From: Streptomyces sp. NBC_01428
GTDB taxonomy: Bacteria > Actinomycetota > Actinomycetes > Streptomycetales > Streptomycetaceae
Direction of reading: 5' to 3'
Assembly (NCBI RefSeq): GCF_036231965.1
Contig: NZ_CP109499.1
Span: 8,308,001-8,372,000, forward strand
DNA length: 64,000 nucleotides
Shown here: positions 41,655 through 50,324 of the stretch, piece after piece
Layout of the letters: each line of letters begins with the position of its first letter
Position numbering within the stretch: the first letter of the stretch is position 1
Notes under the pieces: model-generated
Told to the model about the DNA's origin: nothing
What the model saw: only the letters and a program-made list of their open reading frames with translations
Database searches by the model: none
Position numbers and translations under genes: made by a program

Positions 41655-43931
41655 CTACGGCGCGGTACTGCGCGGCGACGTCTTCTCGGGCGTGGCGACC
41701 TGCACGCCGAGCGGGCGGGCCAGACCGATCACCCCCTCGTCCAGACGCTGGAGATGGCGCAGGACCCGGCCGGTGACACGGTCGTGGCGCGGGAGACCCG
41801 GCGCGTCCGGCTCCAGCATCGAGGCGAGACTCGCACCCGTCTCCGCGACCCCGTCGGCGCTCTCGTCCTCGACCCGCGCGACGAGGACGTCGATGTTGTG
41901 GCTGATGCGCCGGCCGGCGAGCTTGAGCCGCGGGTCGGCCGCCACCGTCCGGCTGTAGGGCAGGAGTTCGGCCGTCGCCGCCAGCGACCGGGCGTGGTAC
42001 GCGCAGGTCTCCAGCAGGGCGACGAGATAGCGGGCGGTCTGGCGACGGGCCCGGAGCGGGGTGATCGGGTGCGTCAACGGCTGCGTGGAGGACCGCAGAT
42101 CCTCCAGCGCCGTGTCGAGGTCACGCGCCTTGTCGAGCAGATCGAGCGCCACCCCACCGCTCAACTGGTCGACCGCCGCGCTGCTCACGTCCCCGAGCCG
42201 GGTCAGCACGGTGGCGAGGAGCTCGTCGGTACGCCGGTCCGTGGGCACCGGCAGCACCAGGGCCGCCGCGACCACCCCGCAGGCGGCGCCGAGCGCCGTC
42301 TCCTCGATCCGCAGGAAGAGCACCGAGGCGCTGTAGGTGTTGAGCAGCGTGTACAGCAGTCCCAGCATCGCCGTCACGAAGAACGACATCAGGGCGTACG
42401 ACAGCGGGGCGGTGAAGAACATCGCGAAGATGAACAGCAGCACCAGCGTGAACGCGATCCAGGTGTGGTCACCCACCACACCGGCCAGTCCGACACCCGC
42501 GACCACGCCGAGTACGGTCCCGAGCAGCCGGCGGTAGCCCTTGACCAGGATCTCCCCGGTCGACGACGTGTTGAGGAAGACGACCCAGCAGGTCAGCACC
42601 GCCCAGTACCAGCGCTGGCTGGACAGGAACTCCCCGCCGACGATGGCGAGCGCCGAACCGACCGAGACCTGCACCGCCGCGCGCGTCGTCGGCCGCTGCA
42701 GACCCTTGCGCGCCGACTCGTCCTCCTCGGCCTCCTCGGCGCCCGCGATGGCGACTTCCTCGGCGTCCAGCTCCTCGCGCGAACGTGTCGTCTCCGGCGA
42801 GTCGTCCGACTCGTCCTGGGGCCCGTCGAGCGCCAGCCGCAGACCGAGCACGGAGCGCGCCGCCTCGCCGATACCGCGGAACACGTCCTGCACGGCGGCC
42901 GAGGCGCGCGGCAGGTTCTCCTCGTCCCGGTAGCCGAGCAGGCGGTTGCGGACCTGGGCCACACCGGTGCCGCGCTCACCGGAGACCGGTCGGGCGACGA
43001 GCATCCGGAGCGCGTCGAGGTCGCGCCGCAGGACCGCGGTCGTGTCGTGCTGCGGCAGCAGCCGGTCGCCCGGCGCGGGCAGCGGCGCGTCCGGCAGGTG
43101 CAGGGTGAGGGTGTCGGCCCGCTCGGCGCTGCGCGCGGTGAGGATGAGGACACCGAGCCGCTCAGCGGAGATCTCCGCGTCGGCAACCCGGCGCTGGAGC
43201 AGCGAGGCGACGGTGCTGTCGCTCGTGCCCTCCTCCAGACGGCCCTGGATCATCATCGCGCTCTCGTGCAGCCGCGCGGTGTTCTGCCGCACGTCCTCCA
43301 GCGCCTTCTCGGCCCGGTCGGGAGTGGCGTCGAGGAGGTCGATCTGCGCGGACACCAGTTGGGCGAGTCGCGCCCGGAACGCCTCGCGCAGCCGCAGCAG
43401 GACGCGTTCGGGTGTCTCGACGACGAGCCCGAAGCGGACGACGGCACTGCAGACGAAGGCGACGGCGAGCGTCGCGACCAGTCCGGGGAGCGTGGAGAAG
43501 GTGACGCCGACGAACAGCGAGACGAAGTAGATCTGGAACCCGATGAGCCCGAGCGCCCACCCGCGGTCGCCGAACCGGCGACTGTAGACCGCCGTGAAGA
43601 TGAGTGCGACGAAGAAGAGGTCACCCGCGACGACATGGTGGTTCAGCCACGCGCCGAGCGTCATCGCGACGATGGCGACGGGCAGCCCGAGGAGGAGGGT
43701 GCGGGCCTGGTCGCCGCGCTGCTTCTCCTTGATCGCGAACGTGCCGACCATCGCGGTCATCGCACCGGCCACCATGTGAGTGACATCGGCGCCGAGCAGG
43801 CTCAGGACGGCGAGCGCCAACGCGATGGCACCGACGGTCCGGAGGCCGGCCATCAGCCGCAGCAACCCCGGGTCGGAGGCCGCGTACCGGTCCCAGATCC
43901 CCGCCCGACTCGGCTTGGTCACTGTCCTCAC
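41655..43931 (-). CDS. FUSC-family (aromatic acid exporter-like) membrane protein
   Basis: 758 residues. An N-terminal bundle of about six membrane helices (LLRLMAGLRTVGAIALALAV) and a second bundle in the C-terminal half (RAAVQVSVGSALAIVGGEFL, WYWAVLTCWVVFLNTSSTGE) flank a long helical cytosolic region with an acidic segment around residue 390. This is the FUSC/YccS-type architecture linked to export of aromatic acids or toxic weak acids. The start is GTG 43931, with GTG 43922 as an alternative. It is convergent with the Lrp/AsnC gene; a short 5-bp GC hairpin lies at the junction. Confidence 0.9.
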   Translation of the reverse strand: MRTVTKPSRAGIWDRYAASDPGLLRLMAGLRTVGAIALALAVLSLLGADVTHMVAGAMTAMVGTFAIKEKQRGDQARTLLLGLPVAIVAMTLGAWLNHHVVAGDLFFVALIFTAVYSRRFGDRGWALGLIGFQIYFVSLFVGVTFSTLPGLVATLAVAFVCSAVVRFGLVVETPERVLLRLREAFRARLAQLVSAQIDLLDATPDRAEKALEDVRQNTARLHESAMMIQGRLEEGTSDSTVASLLQRRVADAEISAERLGVLILTARSAERADTLTLHLPDAPLPAPGDRLLPQHDTTAVLRRDLDALRMLVARPVSGERGTGVAQVRNRLLGYRDEENLPRASAAVQDVFRGIGEAARSVLGLRLALDGPQDESDDSPETTRSREELDAEEVAIAGAEEAEEDESARKGLQRPTTRAAVQVSVGSALAIVGGEFLSSQRWYWAVLTCWVVFLNTSSTGEILVKGYRRLLGTVLGVVAGVGLAGVVGDHTWIAFTLVLLFIFAMFFTAPLSYALMSFFVTAMLGLLYTLLNTYSASVLFLRIEETALGAACGVVAAALVLPVPTDRRTDELLATVLTRLGDVSSAAVDQLSGGVALDLLDKARDLDTALEDLRSSTQPLTHPITPLRARRQTARYLVALLETCAYHARSLAATAELLPYSRTVAADPRLKLAGRRISHNIDVLVARVEDESADGVAETGASLASMLEPDAPGLPRHDRVTGRVLRHLQRLDEGVIGLARPLGVQVATPEKTSPRSTAP

Positions 43932-44124
43932 GCTGCGCTTTTCCCCGCTCCCGCGTCATGATCCGGAACTCCAGCATGGCATGCGCGGGTCGCACGGTCC
44001 GCGTTGCCCCACCGACCCTCCGCGCCGGCCGTGGGACACGGCCGACCGAGTTCCGTCCGGCGGAGGCCGATCGCGCGCCGCCGGGATCCGGGGGCGGCGG
44101 CGGTCGGCAGCGCACGGGGACTCC

Positions 44125-44460
44125 TCACGGCCTGGGCCGCAGGAAGACCTCGTCCTCGTAGCACCACGCCCAGGTCTCGCCCGGCTCCACCGACCGGACG
44201 AGCGGGTGGCCGGACCGCTCGTGGTGGGCGTGGGCGTGCTGCCCCCGCGAACTGTCGCAGCAGCCGACATGGCCGCAGGTCAGACAGGCGCGCAGATGGA
44301 CCCAGGTGCCGCCCCGGGCGAGGCACTCCGCGCACCCTTCCGTGCCCGGGAGGCCTGTCCCGGGCACGGCCTGCTCCCGGTGGGAGCAGCTCCGTCCTTG
44401 CGGTCGTCCGCCGTCGGGCGCCACCACCCAGCCCTGTGCCGTCGCGTCGTCCGGTGTCAT
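44125..44460 (-). CDS. UBP-type zinc finger protein
   Basis: 111 residues. Cys/His ligands appear as SCSH, GCAECLARG, RACLTCGHVGCCDSSRGQHA and HAHHERSGHPLV, typical of the UBP (ZnF-UBP) finger that binds ubiquitin tails in eukaryotes. Stand-alone actinobacterial versions have no established partner; binding of a free C-terminal di-Gly-like tail is only a guess. ATG 44460 follows GGGAGA. Confidence 0.88.
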   Translation of the reverse strand: MTPDDATAQGWVVAPDGGRPQGRSCSHREQAVPGTGLPGTEGCAECLARGGTWVHLRACLTCGHVGCCDSSRGQHAHAHHERSGHPLVRSVEPGETWAWCYEDEVFLRPRP

Positions 44461-44944
44461 ACGTCGAGTCTCCCCGCCCGACACGGGCCACGCAGTCCGT
44501 CCGGAGGCCGGATCGCCGAGAAGCGCGATGAGGGTGCCGAAAGGGCGCCGGTCAGAAGATCACGGTGCACCATCGGTTGGCGGCAGCGGCGGCGGCGCCG
44601 GCGGACCGGTCCGGGGCAGGCGGCGCTCCGGGGCCCTCGGACCGTCGGACGACCGGTGCCGCGGAGGCGTCGGGGCGGTGCCGGTCCCGGCCGGTCGGAA
44701 CCGCCGTGTGCTGGGGACCGACGGCTTTCGGCCCGTTGATCGGATCAGCTGGTGACATGGCCGGTGAACGAGCGAGCGCCCGGCGAGGACACGGCGAGGA
44801 CACGGCGCCGGACCCCGGGCCGGCGCGTGACGAAGATCATCCTTGTCATGAATCTGTTTGCATCTGCCACGAACGAGTAAACGAGCCTCTGGACATCTCC
44901 TGGGCTCAGAGCAGAGAAGACACAGAAGGCAGAGAGGACGCTTC
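44461..44944. other. Intergenic region upstream of the MHS transporter
   Basis: This is 484 bases without a convincing gene. The last 120 bases (44825-44944) are markedly AT-richer (GTCATGAATCTGTTTGCATC) and purine-rich before the start, so they are the likely promoter and leader of the transporter. The first 340 bases are G+C rich with nothing recognisable. Confidence 0.45.
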
Positions 44945-46441
44945 ATGGCGGTCACCGAGACGAACCCTGTCGATCCGGAGGCGGTCAAGCGTCATCGCAC
45001 GCTGTTCAGAGCCGTACGGAGGCGCAGGAATCCCCCGCTGCGGCGGACCGACATCACGGTCACGGACGAGGCGGCGGTCAAGCGCGCGGTGAAGGCGGCG
45101 TCGCTCGGCAACGCCATGGAGTGGTTCGACTTCGGCATCTACAGCTACCTCGCCGTCACCATCGGACACGTCTTCTTCCCGTCCGGGAACGGCACCGTCC
45201 AGCTGCTGTCGTCGTTCGCGACCTTTGCCGTGTCCTTCCTGGTCCGCCCGCTCGGCGGCATGGTCTTCGGGCCCATGGGCGACCGGATCGGCCGCAAGAA
45301 GGTACTGGCCGTCACCATGATCATGATGGCGGTCGGCACCTTCGCCATCGGGCTGATCCCCTCGTACGCCACCATCGGTTTCTGGGCCCCGGTCCTGCTG
45401 ATCCTGTTCCGTCTCGTGCAGGGCTTCTCCACGGGCGGCGAGTACGGCGGTGCCTCCACGTTCATCGCCGAGTACGCGCCGGACCGGCGCCGCGGCTTCT
45501 TCGGCAGCTTCCTGGAGCTGGGCACGCTCGCCGGGTACGTGGGCGCGGCCGGCCTGGTCACGGTGCTGACCTCCGCGCTGGGCAGCGACGGCATGGAGTC
45601 CTGGGGCTGGCGCGTGCCGTTCCTGGTGGCGGGGCCGATCGGTCTCGTCGGTCTCTATCTGCGACTGCGCCTCGACGAGACGCCCGCGTTCCGGAAACTG
45701 GAGGGCGAGTCCGCGCACAAGGCCTCCGACGCCGCCTCCGCCGTGGAGACGACCGCCAAGGGAGACCTCGCGAAGATCTTCCGCGACTACTGGCCGACGC
45801 TCATCCTGTGCATCTGTCTGGTCGGCGCCTACAACATCACCGACTACATGCTGCTGTCGTACATGCCGACCTACCTGTCCGACGAGATGGGCTACAGCGA
45901 GACGCACGGGCTGCTCATCCTGATCGCCACCATGGTGGTGCTCATGCTGATCATCAGCCAGGTCGGCAAGCTCTCCGACCGCTTCGGCCGCAAGCCGCTG
46001 CTCATGGCCGGCATGCTCGGCTTCCTGGTCCTGTCCGTCCCGGCCTTCCTGCTGGTCCAGCAGGGCAGCCTGGTGGCGGTGTCGGTCGGCATGCTGATGC
46101 TGGGGCTCTCGCTGGTCTGCATGCTCGGCACGATGTCGGCGGCCCTGCCCGCGCTGTTCCCGACCCAGGTCCGCTACGGCTCCCTCTCGGTCGGCTACAA
46201 CCTCTCGGCCTCCCTCTTCGGCGGGACGACCCCGCTGGTGATCACCGCGCTCATCTCGGTGACGGGAAGCGAACTGATGCCCGCCTACTACGCGATGGGG
46301 GCGGCCCTCGTCGGCATCGTCGCGGTGGCCTGCATGAAGGAGACTGCTCGGCAGCCGCTGGCCGGATCGCCGCCCGCCGTGGGCACTCCGGAGGAGGCCG
46401 CCGAACTGGTGGAGAGCCAGGCACCGGTCCTGCGGTTCTGA
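44945..46441 (+). CDS. MHS-family MFS transporter (ProP-like)
   Basis: 498 residues, 12 predicted membrane helices. The MHS signatures are GNAMEWFDFGIYSYLAVTIG, VRPLGGMVFGPMGDRIGRKK, RLVQGFSTGGEYGGASTFIA and SDRFGRKPLLMAGMLGFLVL. ProP-type members import proline, betaine or other osmoprotectants, and related members carry organic acids. An osmolyte role would suit the stress-rich neighbourhood but is inference. ATG 44945 has GAGAGGA upstream. Confidence 0.92.
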   Translation: MAVTETNPVDPEAVKRHRTLFRAVRRRRNPPLRRTDITVTDEAAVKRAVKAASLGNAMEWFDFGIYSYLAVTIGHVFFPSGNGTVQLLSSFATFAVSFLVRPLGGMVFGPMGDRIGRKKVLAVTMIMMAVGTFAIGLIPSYATIGFWAPVLLILFRLVQGFSTGGEYGGASTFIAEYAPDRRRGFFGSFLELGTLAGYVGAAGLVTVLTSALGSDGMESWGWRVPFLVAGPIGLVGLYLRLRLDETPAFRKLEGESAHKASDAASAVETTAKGDLAKIFRDYWPTLILCICLVGAYNITDYMLLSYMPTYLSDEMGYSETHGLLILIATMVVLMLIISQVGKLSDRFGRKPLLMAGMLGFLVLSVPAFLLVQQGSLVAVSVGMLMLGLSLVCMLGTMSAALPALFPTQVRYGSLSVGYNLSASLFGGTTPLVITALISVTGSELMPAYYAMGAALVGIVAVACMKETARQPLAGSPPAVGTPEEAAELVESQAPVLRF

Positions 46442-46485
46442 GGTCCTGGGCTCGCGTCCGGCCGGAGACGACCGGACGTGTCCGG

Positions 46486-46519
46486 CGCGCGGCAGCCGTC
46501 GTCGCACGGCTGCCGCGCG
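46486..46519 (+). terminator. Terminator hairpin
   Basis: 14-bp perfect stem (CGCGCGGCAGCCGT) with a six-base loop, 44 bases after the transporter stop. Confidence 0.85.
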
Positions 46520-46551
46520 TCCGTCGCGTCCGTCGCGTCCGCTGCGTCCGC
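46516..46551. repeat. 9-bp tandem repeat, four copies
   Basis: Unit CGCGTCCGT at 46516, 46525 and 46534, with a variant at 46543, directly after the terminator stem. Confidence 0.6.
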
Positions 46552-46621
46552 GGAGGAGCGGCCGCCGTACATCCGAGCGGGTGGCGGCCGTAGGTCCGGG
46601 CGGGCGGTGTCCCGCCTCTTG

Positions 46622-46635
46622 TGGGAGCGCTCCCA
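46622..46635. promoter_or_regulatory. CebR-type operator (cebR box)
   Basis: The perfect 14-bp palindrome TGGGAGCGCTCCCA, identical to the operator bound by CebR, the LacI-family repressor of cellobiose utilisation in Streptomyces. It lies 10 bases before the ATG of the GNAT gene, where bound repressor would block initiation. Confidence 0.75.
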
Positions 46636-46645
46636 AGGCGCCACC

Positions 46646-47278
46646 ATGCCGTGCATGAGCGCATCGCCGAGCATTCGTCCCTACCGGCCCGCCGACCGGT
46701 CCGCCGTCGCCGACGTCTGTGTGAGCACCGCGGACGAGGGAGGGGACTCACGTGCCCTGTTCCCGGACGAGGGGCTGATGCCGGCGATCTTCGCGGAGCC
46801 CTACTGCCATCTGGAGCCCGACCTCGCCTTCGTCCTCGACGACGGCGGCGGACGGGCGGTGGGCTACGTCATCGGTACGGCGGACACCGCGGCGTTCGTC
46901 GCGCGGTTCCGGGAGTCCTGGATCCCGCGGGTCACGCATCGCTATCCGCCGCTCACGGGGGTGCCGCGCTCGCCCGCCGAGGAGATGGTCGGGCTGCTGC
47001 ACACCCCCGAACGCATGGTCCTTGCCGAACTGGCCGCGTATCCCGCGCACCTGCACATCGACCTGCTGCCGGAGTATCAACGCCGCGGTCATGGAAGGGC
47101 GTTGATGCACACCCTGCTGACCGCGCTGCACGACCGCGGGGTGCCCGCCGTCCATCTCGGCATGGTCACCGCGAACAAGGCGGCCCGGGCGTTCTACGAC
47201 CGGCTCGACTTCCACGAGATACCCGTCGCAGACCCGGGACCGCTCACGTATCTCGGCAGGTCCACGGTGGTCGCGTAG
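46646..47278 (+). CDS. GNAT acetyltransferase, O-GlcNAcase HAT-domain-like
   Basis: 210 residues. SIRPYRPADRSAVADVCVST opens the fold; LAFVLDDGGGRAVGYVIGTA is the central strand pair. HLHIDLLPEYQRRGHGRALM holds the acetyl-CoA pyrophosphate loop (RRGHGRA), and AVHLGMVTANKAARAFYDRL completes motif B. The layout resembles bacterial acetyltransferases related to the C-terminal HAT-like domain of human O-GlcNAcase. The acceptor is unknown; an amino-sugar or glycan-linked substrate would fit the CebR operator. Start ATG 46646; ATG 46655 is an alternative. Confidence 0.87.
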   Translation: MPCMSASPSIRPYRPADRSAVADVCVSTADEGGDSRALFPDEGLMPAIFAEPYCHLEPDLAFVLDDGGGRAVGYVIGTADTAAFVARFRESWIPRVTHRYPPLTGVPRSPAEEMVGLLHTPERMVLAELAAYPAHLHIDLLPEYQRRGHGRALMHTLLTALHDRGVPAVHLGMVTANKAARAFYDRLDFHEIPVADPGPLTYLGRSTVVA

Positions 47279-47303
47279 GGGCGTGCGCCGAAAGGGAGTT
47301 GAC

Positions 47304-47364
47304 GGACGCGAGCGCCGTACGGCCTTCCGTCGGTCTCCGGGAAGGACGTACGGCGCTCGCGTCC
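47304..47364. terminator. Bidirectional terminator, long double stem
   Basis: 18-bp perfect outer stem (GGACGCGAGCGCCGTACG) continued by an inner CCTTCC/GGAAGG stem, between the convergent GNAT and MFS genes. Confidence 0.9.
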
Positions 47365-47443
47365 GGGAACACCGGTTCGGGCGAGGCGGTCGGGCGACGG
47401 CCGCCCGCCGAGACAGGTGCGGACCGCCTGTCGGTCCGCGGTG

Positions 47444-48898
47444 TCAGCGCGCGGCGGCGGTCACCTCGGGCGCGGCCGTCGGGTCCGCCGTGTCGGTACC
47501 GGCCGTGGCACGGACCGCCGGGATGACGGCCGCGATCGCCGCGGCGACCAGGGCGACGCAGCCGCCGACGACGAGCCCGGTGCGGAAACCGTTCTCGGAG
47601 GTGAAGGTGTAGCCGCCCGCGGTGGTCGTCATCTGCGCGAGGACGACGCCGACGACCGCCGAGCCGACCGAGGTGCCGAGCGAGCGCATGAGGGTGTTGA
47701 AGCCGTTGGCCGCGGCGGTCTCGGAGAGGGGCACGGAACTCATGATGAGCGCGGGCATGGAGCCGTAGGCGAGTCCGACCCCGCTGCTGACGACCATGCC
47801 GACGAGCATGAGACCCCAGGCCGTGCTCATCAGGGCCAGCGACAGGCCGTAGCCGAGGGCGATGATCAGGACACCGCAGACCAGGGTGAACTTCGGGCCG
47901 CGGGCGTCGGTGAGCTTCCCGCCGAAGGGGGAGACGATCATCATCATGATGCCGCCCGGCGCCATCCACAGGCCGGCCGCGAGCATCGACTGCCCGAGGC
48001 CGTAGCCGGTGGCCTCGGGGAACTGGAGCAGCTGCGGGATGATCAGCATGCTGGCGTACATGCCGAACCCGACGAAGATCGAGGCGACGTTGGTCAGCAG
48101 GACGCGGGGGCGGCCCGTCGTGCGCAGGTCGACCAGCGGGTCCCGGGTGCGCAGTTCCCAGGCGCCCCAGGCGACCAGGACCACGACGGCGCCGACGAGG
48201 AGTCCGAGCGTCGTGGCGGATCCCCAGCCCCAGTCGGCGCCCTTGGAGACGCCGAGGAGCAGGCACACCAGGCCGACGCCCAGCCCGAGCGCCCCGAGGG
48301 CGTCGAAGCGCTGACCCTTGGCACTGGCCGGCACGTCGGGGATGAGGAACCAGATCAGTGTCCCGATGACGACGGCGAGAACCGCGGAACCCCAGAAGAG
48401 CACACGCCAGTTCGCGTACTGCGCGACCGCGGCGGAGATGGGCAGGCCCAGGCCGCCGCCGATGCCCATCGAGGCGCTGACCAGCGCGATCGACGAGCTC
48501 AGCTTCTCCGCGGGTACGACGTCGCGCAGCAGGGCGATGCCCAGCGGCACCATGCCCATGCCCATGCCCTGCAGGCCGCGCCCGACGATCATCGGCGTGA
48601 CGGACGAGGACAGGGCGCAGACGACCGAGCCGACCACGAGCGGGACGGAACAGGCGAGCAGCATCCGCCGCTTGCCGAGCAGGTCGCCCAGCCGGCCGGA
48701 GACCGGGACGCAGACGGCGGCGACGAGCAGCGTCACGGTGATCACCCAGGCGCTGTTCGCGGGGGTGGTGTGCAGGATCTGCGGCAGCTCGGCGATGAGC
48801 GGAGTGACCAGCGTCTGCATGATCGCCGCCACGGTGCCGGCGAAGGCGAGTGTGGCGATCACACCGCTCGCTCGGGCGGTGGGCTGGGGGGCGTCCAT
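47444..48898 (-). CDS. DHA2-family MFS drug efflux transporter
   Basis: 484 residues, about 14 membrane helices. Motif A is GRLGDLLGKRRMLLACSVPL; the PILQTTPANSAW-like HTTPANSAWVITVTLLVAAV and RGLQGMGMGMVPLGIALLRD (motif C region) are typical of EmrB/QacA-type drug-proton antiporters. It is divergent from a MarR-type regulator, which probably represses it. Confidence 0.92.
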   Translation of the reverse strand: MDAPQPTARASGVIATLAFAGTVAAIMQTLVTPLIAELPQILHTTPANSAWVITVTLLVAAVCVPVSGRLGDLLGKRRMLLACSVPLVVGSVVCALSSSVTPMIVGRGLQGMGMGMVPLGIALLRDVVPAEKLSSSIALVSASMGIGGGLGLPISAAVAQYANWRVLFWGSAVLAVVIGTLIWFLIPDVPASAKGQRFDALGALGLGVGLVCLLLGVSKGADWGWGSATTLGLLVGAVVVLVAWGAWELRTRDPLVDLRTTGRPRVLLTNVASIFVGFGMYASMLIIPQLLQFPEATGYGLGQSMLAAGLWMAPGGIMMMIVSPFGGKLTDARGPKFTLVCGVLIIALGYGLSLALMSTAWGLMLVGMVVSSGVGLAYGSMPALIMSSVPLSETAAANGFNTLMRSLGTSVGSAVVGVVLAQMTTTAGGYTFTSENGFRTGLVVGGCVALVAAAIAAVIPAVRATAGTDTADPTAAPEVTAAAR

Positions 48899-49085
48899 GA
48901 GGGACTCCTCGGGTGTCTCGGTGTGTCTCGGGGTGACTGCCTGCGGGGCAAGGGATGTGCATCGTACACGTCGTATGTATTGCGCATGTGATGTGGCTCA
49001 TGCATGCAGATGTGGGACCATGGTCGCGGGCCGTGCCTATACGTGTGACGCGCGGTCCGTGCGACAGCCGGAGGCGACAGGCGCG
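48899..49085. promoter_or_regulatory. MFS / MarR divergent control region
   Basis: This is 187 bases whose middle (48957-49016) is unusually AT-rich for this genome, with repeated ATGTG/CATGCATG-type half sites (for example CATGTGATGTGGCTCATGCA). It is likely to hold both promoters and the MarR operator, but no single perfect palindrome stands out. Confidence 0.45.
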
Positions 49086-49541
49086 ATGGTCAGGCCCACC
49101 CACGAGGTCGAGTACGAGCAGATGCTGCTGAGCCGTCACGGCCTGATGCACCAGAAGGGCGGCCGGACCAAGGACGGTGTCCTGGAGCGCAGCGCGTACG
49201 TCCTGCTCAGCCGCATCCGGGTCCAGGGGCCCATGTCGATCGGTGAACTGAGCGACGCCTTCGGGCTCGACGCCTCCACCCTCAACCGGCAGACCGCGGC
49301 CGCGATGCGGGCCGGGCTCGTCGACCGCATCCCCGACCCCGACGGCGGCATGGCCCGCAAGTTCCGCATCACGGAGGAGGGTTCACGCCTCCTGGACCAG
49401 GAGCGGCAGCAGCTCATCAGCTCCCTGGACCGTGTCATGGCCGACTGGCCGGAGTCGGACATCGCCGCCTTCGCGTCCTACCTGCGCCGCTTCAACGCCG
49501 ACATCGAGCGCATCGGCGGACGGCCCTGGCCGCGTCCCTGA
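49086..49541 (+). CDS. MarR-family regulator
   Basis: 151 residues. The winged helix is LERSAYVLLSRIRVQGPMSI, then GELSDAFGLDASTLNRQTAA (recognition helix) and GLVDRIPDPDGGMARKFRIT (wing). Helical dimerisation segments lie at both ends. It is divergent from the DHA2 exporter; by family logic it represses the exporter and itself until a drug-like ligand binds. ATG 49086. Confidence 0.9.
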   Translation: MVRPTHEVEYEQMLLSRHGLMHQKGGRTKDGVLERSAYVLLSRIRVQGPMSIGELSDAFGLDASTLNRQTAAAMRAGLVDRIPDPDGGMARKFRITEEGSRLLDQERQQLISSLDRVMADWPESDIAAFASYLRRFNADIERIGGRPWPRP

Positions 49542-49615
49542 CCCGTCCGTCGGCCGGCCGCGGGCCATCCGAAAACCCGGTGACCCGCCGACCGGCACCC
49601 CCTAGCCTCACCTGC

Positions 49616-50182
49616 ATGGACATGACCGGGGGACTGTTGAACGTCGTCGACGTCGAGGCGACCTGCTGGGAGGGGCAGCCACCGCCCGGCGCCGTGAGCG
49701 AGATCATCGAGATCGGTCTGACGGTCGTCGATCTGGAGCAGGGCGTACGACGCGAGAAGCACCGACTGCTGGTGCGGCCCGCCCGGTCCACCGTCAGCGC
49801 CTTCTGCACGGAGCTGACGGGGCTGACCCAGGACGAGGTCGACCAGGGGGTCGGATTCGCCGACGCCTGCCGTGAGTTGGCCGCGCTGCACCGCGCGGGG
49901 GAGCGGCCCTGGGCGAGTTGGGGCGACTACGACCGCCACCAGTTCACCCGCCAGTGCGCCGCCACCGGCACGCGCTACCCGTTCGGCCACCGGCACACGA
50001 ACGCCAAGGCCGCCTTCACCGCCGCCCACCGACTGCGCAAACGGCCGGGCATGGCGCAGGCACTGCGGATCGCCGAACTGCCCCTGGAGGGACGGCATCA
50101 CCGGGGTGAGGACGACGCCTGGAACATCGCCGCCCTGATCCTCCGGCTCGCCGAGCGCGACGCCTGGCCGGACACGCCTTAG
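49616..50182 (+). CDS. 3'-5' exonuclease (DEDDh, KapD/ERI-like)
   Basis: 188 residues. Exo I is LLNVVDVEATCWEGQ (D and E), with EIIEIGLTVVDLE following. FCTELTGLTQDEVDQGV is typical of the KapD/ERI1 subgroup. Exo II is WASWGDYDRHQFTRQC and Exo III HHRGEDDAWNIAAL (H and D). It is probably active on RNA or DNA 3' ends. ATG 49616; in-frame upstream starts are less likely. Confidence 0.9.
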   Translation: MDMTGGLLNVVDVEATCWEGQPPPGAVSEIIEIGLTVVDLEQGVRREKHRLLVRPARSTVSAFCTELTGLTQDEVDQGVGFADACRELAALHRAGERPWASWGDYDRHQFTRQCAATGTRYPFGHRHTNAKAAFTAAHRLRKRPGMAQALRIAELPLEGRHHRGEDDAWNIAALILRLAERDAWPDTP

Positions 50183-50265
50183 GGCCCGCGACGCTATGGA
50201 GGGGGCCGTTGTCGTTCACTCCCAAGGGTTGTTTGCCGGCAAGGTCCACGCGAACGGCGTGTGAG

Positions 50266-50324
50266 CCGGGGCTCCCGGGGGAGAACCTGGCTCGAACACG
50301 AACGCTGTCGCCGAGGAGCCCCGG
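50266..50324 (+). promoter_or_regulatory. Inverted repeat covering the ribosome site of the GH16-like gene
   Basis: Arms CCGGGGCTCC (50266-50275) and GGAGCCCCGG (50315-50324). The downstream arm covers the GAGGAG ribosome site and abuts the GTG start at 50325. Folding would hide the ribosome site. A 10-bp palindrome TTGCCGGCAA lies further upstream at 50233-50242. Confidence 0.45.

Noticed and set aside
41754..43961. Plus-strand open frame of 735 codons
   Set aside because: Antisense to the FUSC membrane protein; highly charged Arg/Asp/Glu/Gln composition with no domain.
44906..46636. Minus-strand open frame of 576 codons
   Set aside because: Antisense to the MHS transporter.
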